This document shows positions 5,133-5,600 of a stretch of DNA of 5,600 nucleotides, piece by piece. Source of the DNA: an uncultured Christensenellaceae bacterium (GTDB taxonomy: Bacteria > Bacillota > Clostridia > Christensenellales > Borkfalkiaceae); NCBI GenBank assembly GCA_910587625.1, contig CAJUMW010000014.1:13406-19005 (forward strand), read 5' to 3'. Numbering within the stretch: the stretch's first letter is position 1; each line of letters begins with the position of its first letter. A program made the translations under genes and the position numbers. The notes beneath the pieces are model-generated. The model searched no databases. It worked only from the letters and a program-made list of their open reading frames with translations, and had not been told where the DNA came from.

Positions 5133-5600
5133 TTAATTGTAATCAAGTTCCCAAATTCTGTTAAGAACGCCGGCGTTCGCATTAGCGTCCCTATTGAGAG
5201 AGTTTCCGTCAATTACTTGACTATTGAAAACGCACAAATCCTTTCTTTGATATGTGGGAAGTTCAACCGCAAGCTCCATAACCTTATTGAGCGCTTCACG
5301 ATAAATAGATACACGCGAAGATTGGTTATTGGTCCTTCTGCCGTCTTCAATAAGTTTAGCTAAATCATTTATAATCTTCTTTTCTTCAATATACTCAGTT
5401 TCACTTGAAGGAATAATTACGTCATAACCCCAGTTTTTAACGCTGGTTGCCTTACTGTCCTTATGATAGACCTGGTACATATCGGGGTCGATACCTGAAG
5501 TCCAAGCAGCCGCCCAGATAGCAAGCCTACCCTGCGACAGAAGCGAGAGTGCCTGAATATTGGTCTGTACCGTAATATCAAAGCCGATTTCATTTAATCT
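5133..5600 (-). CDS. oppA: Peptide ABC transporter substrate-binding protein (family 5), C-terminal part (partial, 5' end outside window)
   Basis: The frame is open to the right edge and ends at TAA (5133-5135), giving the last 155 residues. This is the extracytoplasmic receptor that captures peptides and hands them to OppB/OppC. In Gram-positive bacteria it is normally a lipoprotein, but the N-terminus lies outside the window. The fragment begins LNEIGFDITVQTNIQALSLL and continues with GRLAIWAAAWTSGIDPD, then MYQVYHKDSKATSVKNWGYD. This W-x-(S/T)-G-x-D-P-D segment followed by a Tyr/His-rich stretch is typical of SBP_bac_5 proteins. Next come a helical region with RREALN-like residues (SIYREALNKVMELAVELPTY) and the closing strand QRKDLCVFNSQVIDG, the usual C-terminal lobe crossing. 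The ATG at 5480 is internal, not the start. Its place directly before oppB supports a role in the same importer. The actual ligand is unknown. Confidence 0.9.
   Translation of the reverse strand, partial: RLNEIGFDITVQTNIQALSLLSQGRLAIWAAAWTSGIDPDMYQVYHKDSKATSVKNWGYDVIIPSSETEYIEEKKIINDLAKLIEDGRRTNNQSSRVSIYREALNKVMELAVELPTYQRKDLCVFNSQVIDGNSLNRDANANAGVLNRIWELDYN

Noticed and set aside
5124..5138. Small AT-only palindrome (AATTA/TAATT) at the oppA stop as a possible attenuator
   Set aside because: Only five A-T pairs, too weak to form a stable hairpin and lacking a U-tract. It is likely chance in an AT-rich spacer.
5133..5480. A separate 115-residue protein starting at the ATG at 5480
   Set aside because: The frame stays open to the window edge and the upstream residues match the same binding-protein domain, so this Met is internal to oppA.
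1..5600. Mobile elements, CRISPR repeats, tRNA or rRNA genes
   Set aside because: No direct repeats, transposase sequences, inverted terminal repeats or RNA-gene signatures were seen. The window is filled by pyk and the opp operon.

Overview
This window is an ordinary, almost gap-free stretch of bacterial chromosome. It suggests a Gram-positive Bacillota, probably a clostridial lineage. The reasons are a moderately AT-rich composition by eye, strong purine-rich Shine-Dalgarno (SD) sites before several genes, tightly packed genes, and protein sequences that resemble clostridial oligopeptide transporters. The genus cannot be told from sequence alone.

Layout. On the + strand, positions 2-238 hold the last 78 codons of pyruvate kinase (pyk). 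Everything else lies on the - strand and converges on it: one operon transcribed right to left. In order of transcription it holds the 3' part of a family 5 peptide-binding protein gene (oppA, 5133-5600, cut by the window edge), permease genes oppB (4113-5105) and oppC (3006-4103), ATPase genes oppD (1684-3003) and oppF (513-1691), and a small gene of unknown function (287-535) encoding an 82-residue basic protein with one membrane segment. A perfect 24-bp inverted repeat (235-290) separates pyk from the operon and looks like a shared bidirectional terminator. No intergenic stretch exceeds 50 bases, and no promoter for either transcription unit is visible.

How it works together. OppA captures peptides outside the membrane, OppB and OppC form the channel, and OppD and OppF are the paired ATPases that drive import. 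All motifs needed for ATP binding and hydrolysis are intact in both ATPases, so the transporter should be functional. Junctions downstream of oppB are overlapping or nearly so, with ribosome binding sites inside the preceding gene, which fits translational coupling.

I see no new defence, mobile or RNA system here. The points most worth a second look are the small membrane-protein gene as the last cistron of the operon, a repeat-like insertion of about 45-50 residues in OppD, an extra cysteine at the same position in the C-terminal cysteine clusters of both ATPases, charged tails on several subunits, and the terminator whose two arms carry the stop codons of both flanking genes at exactly paired positions.
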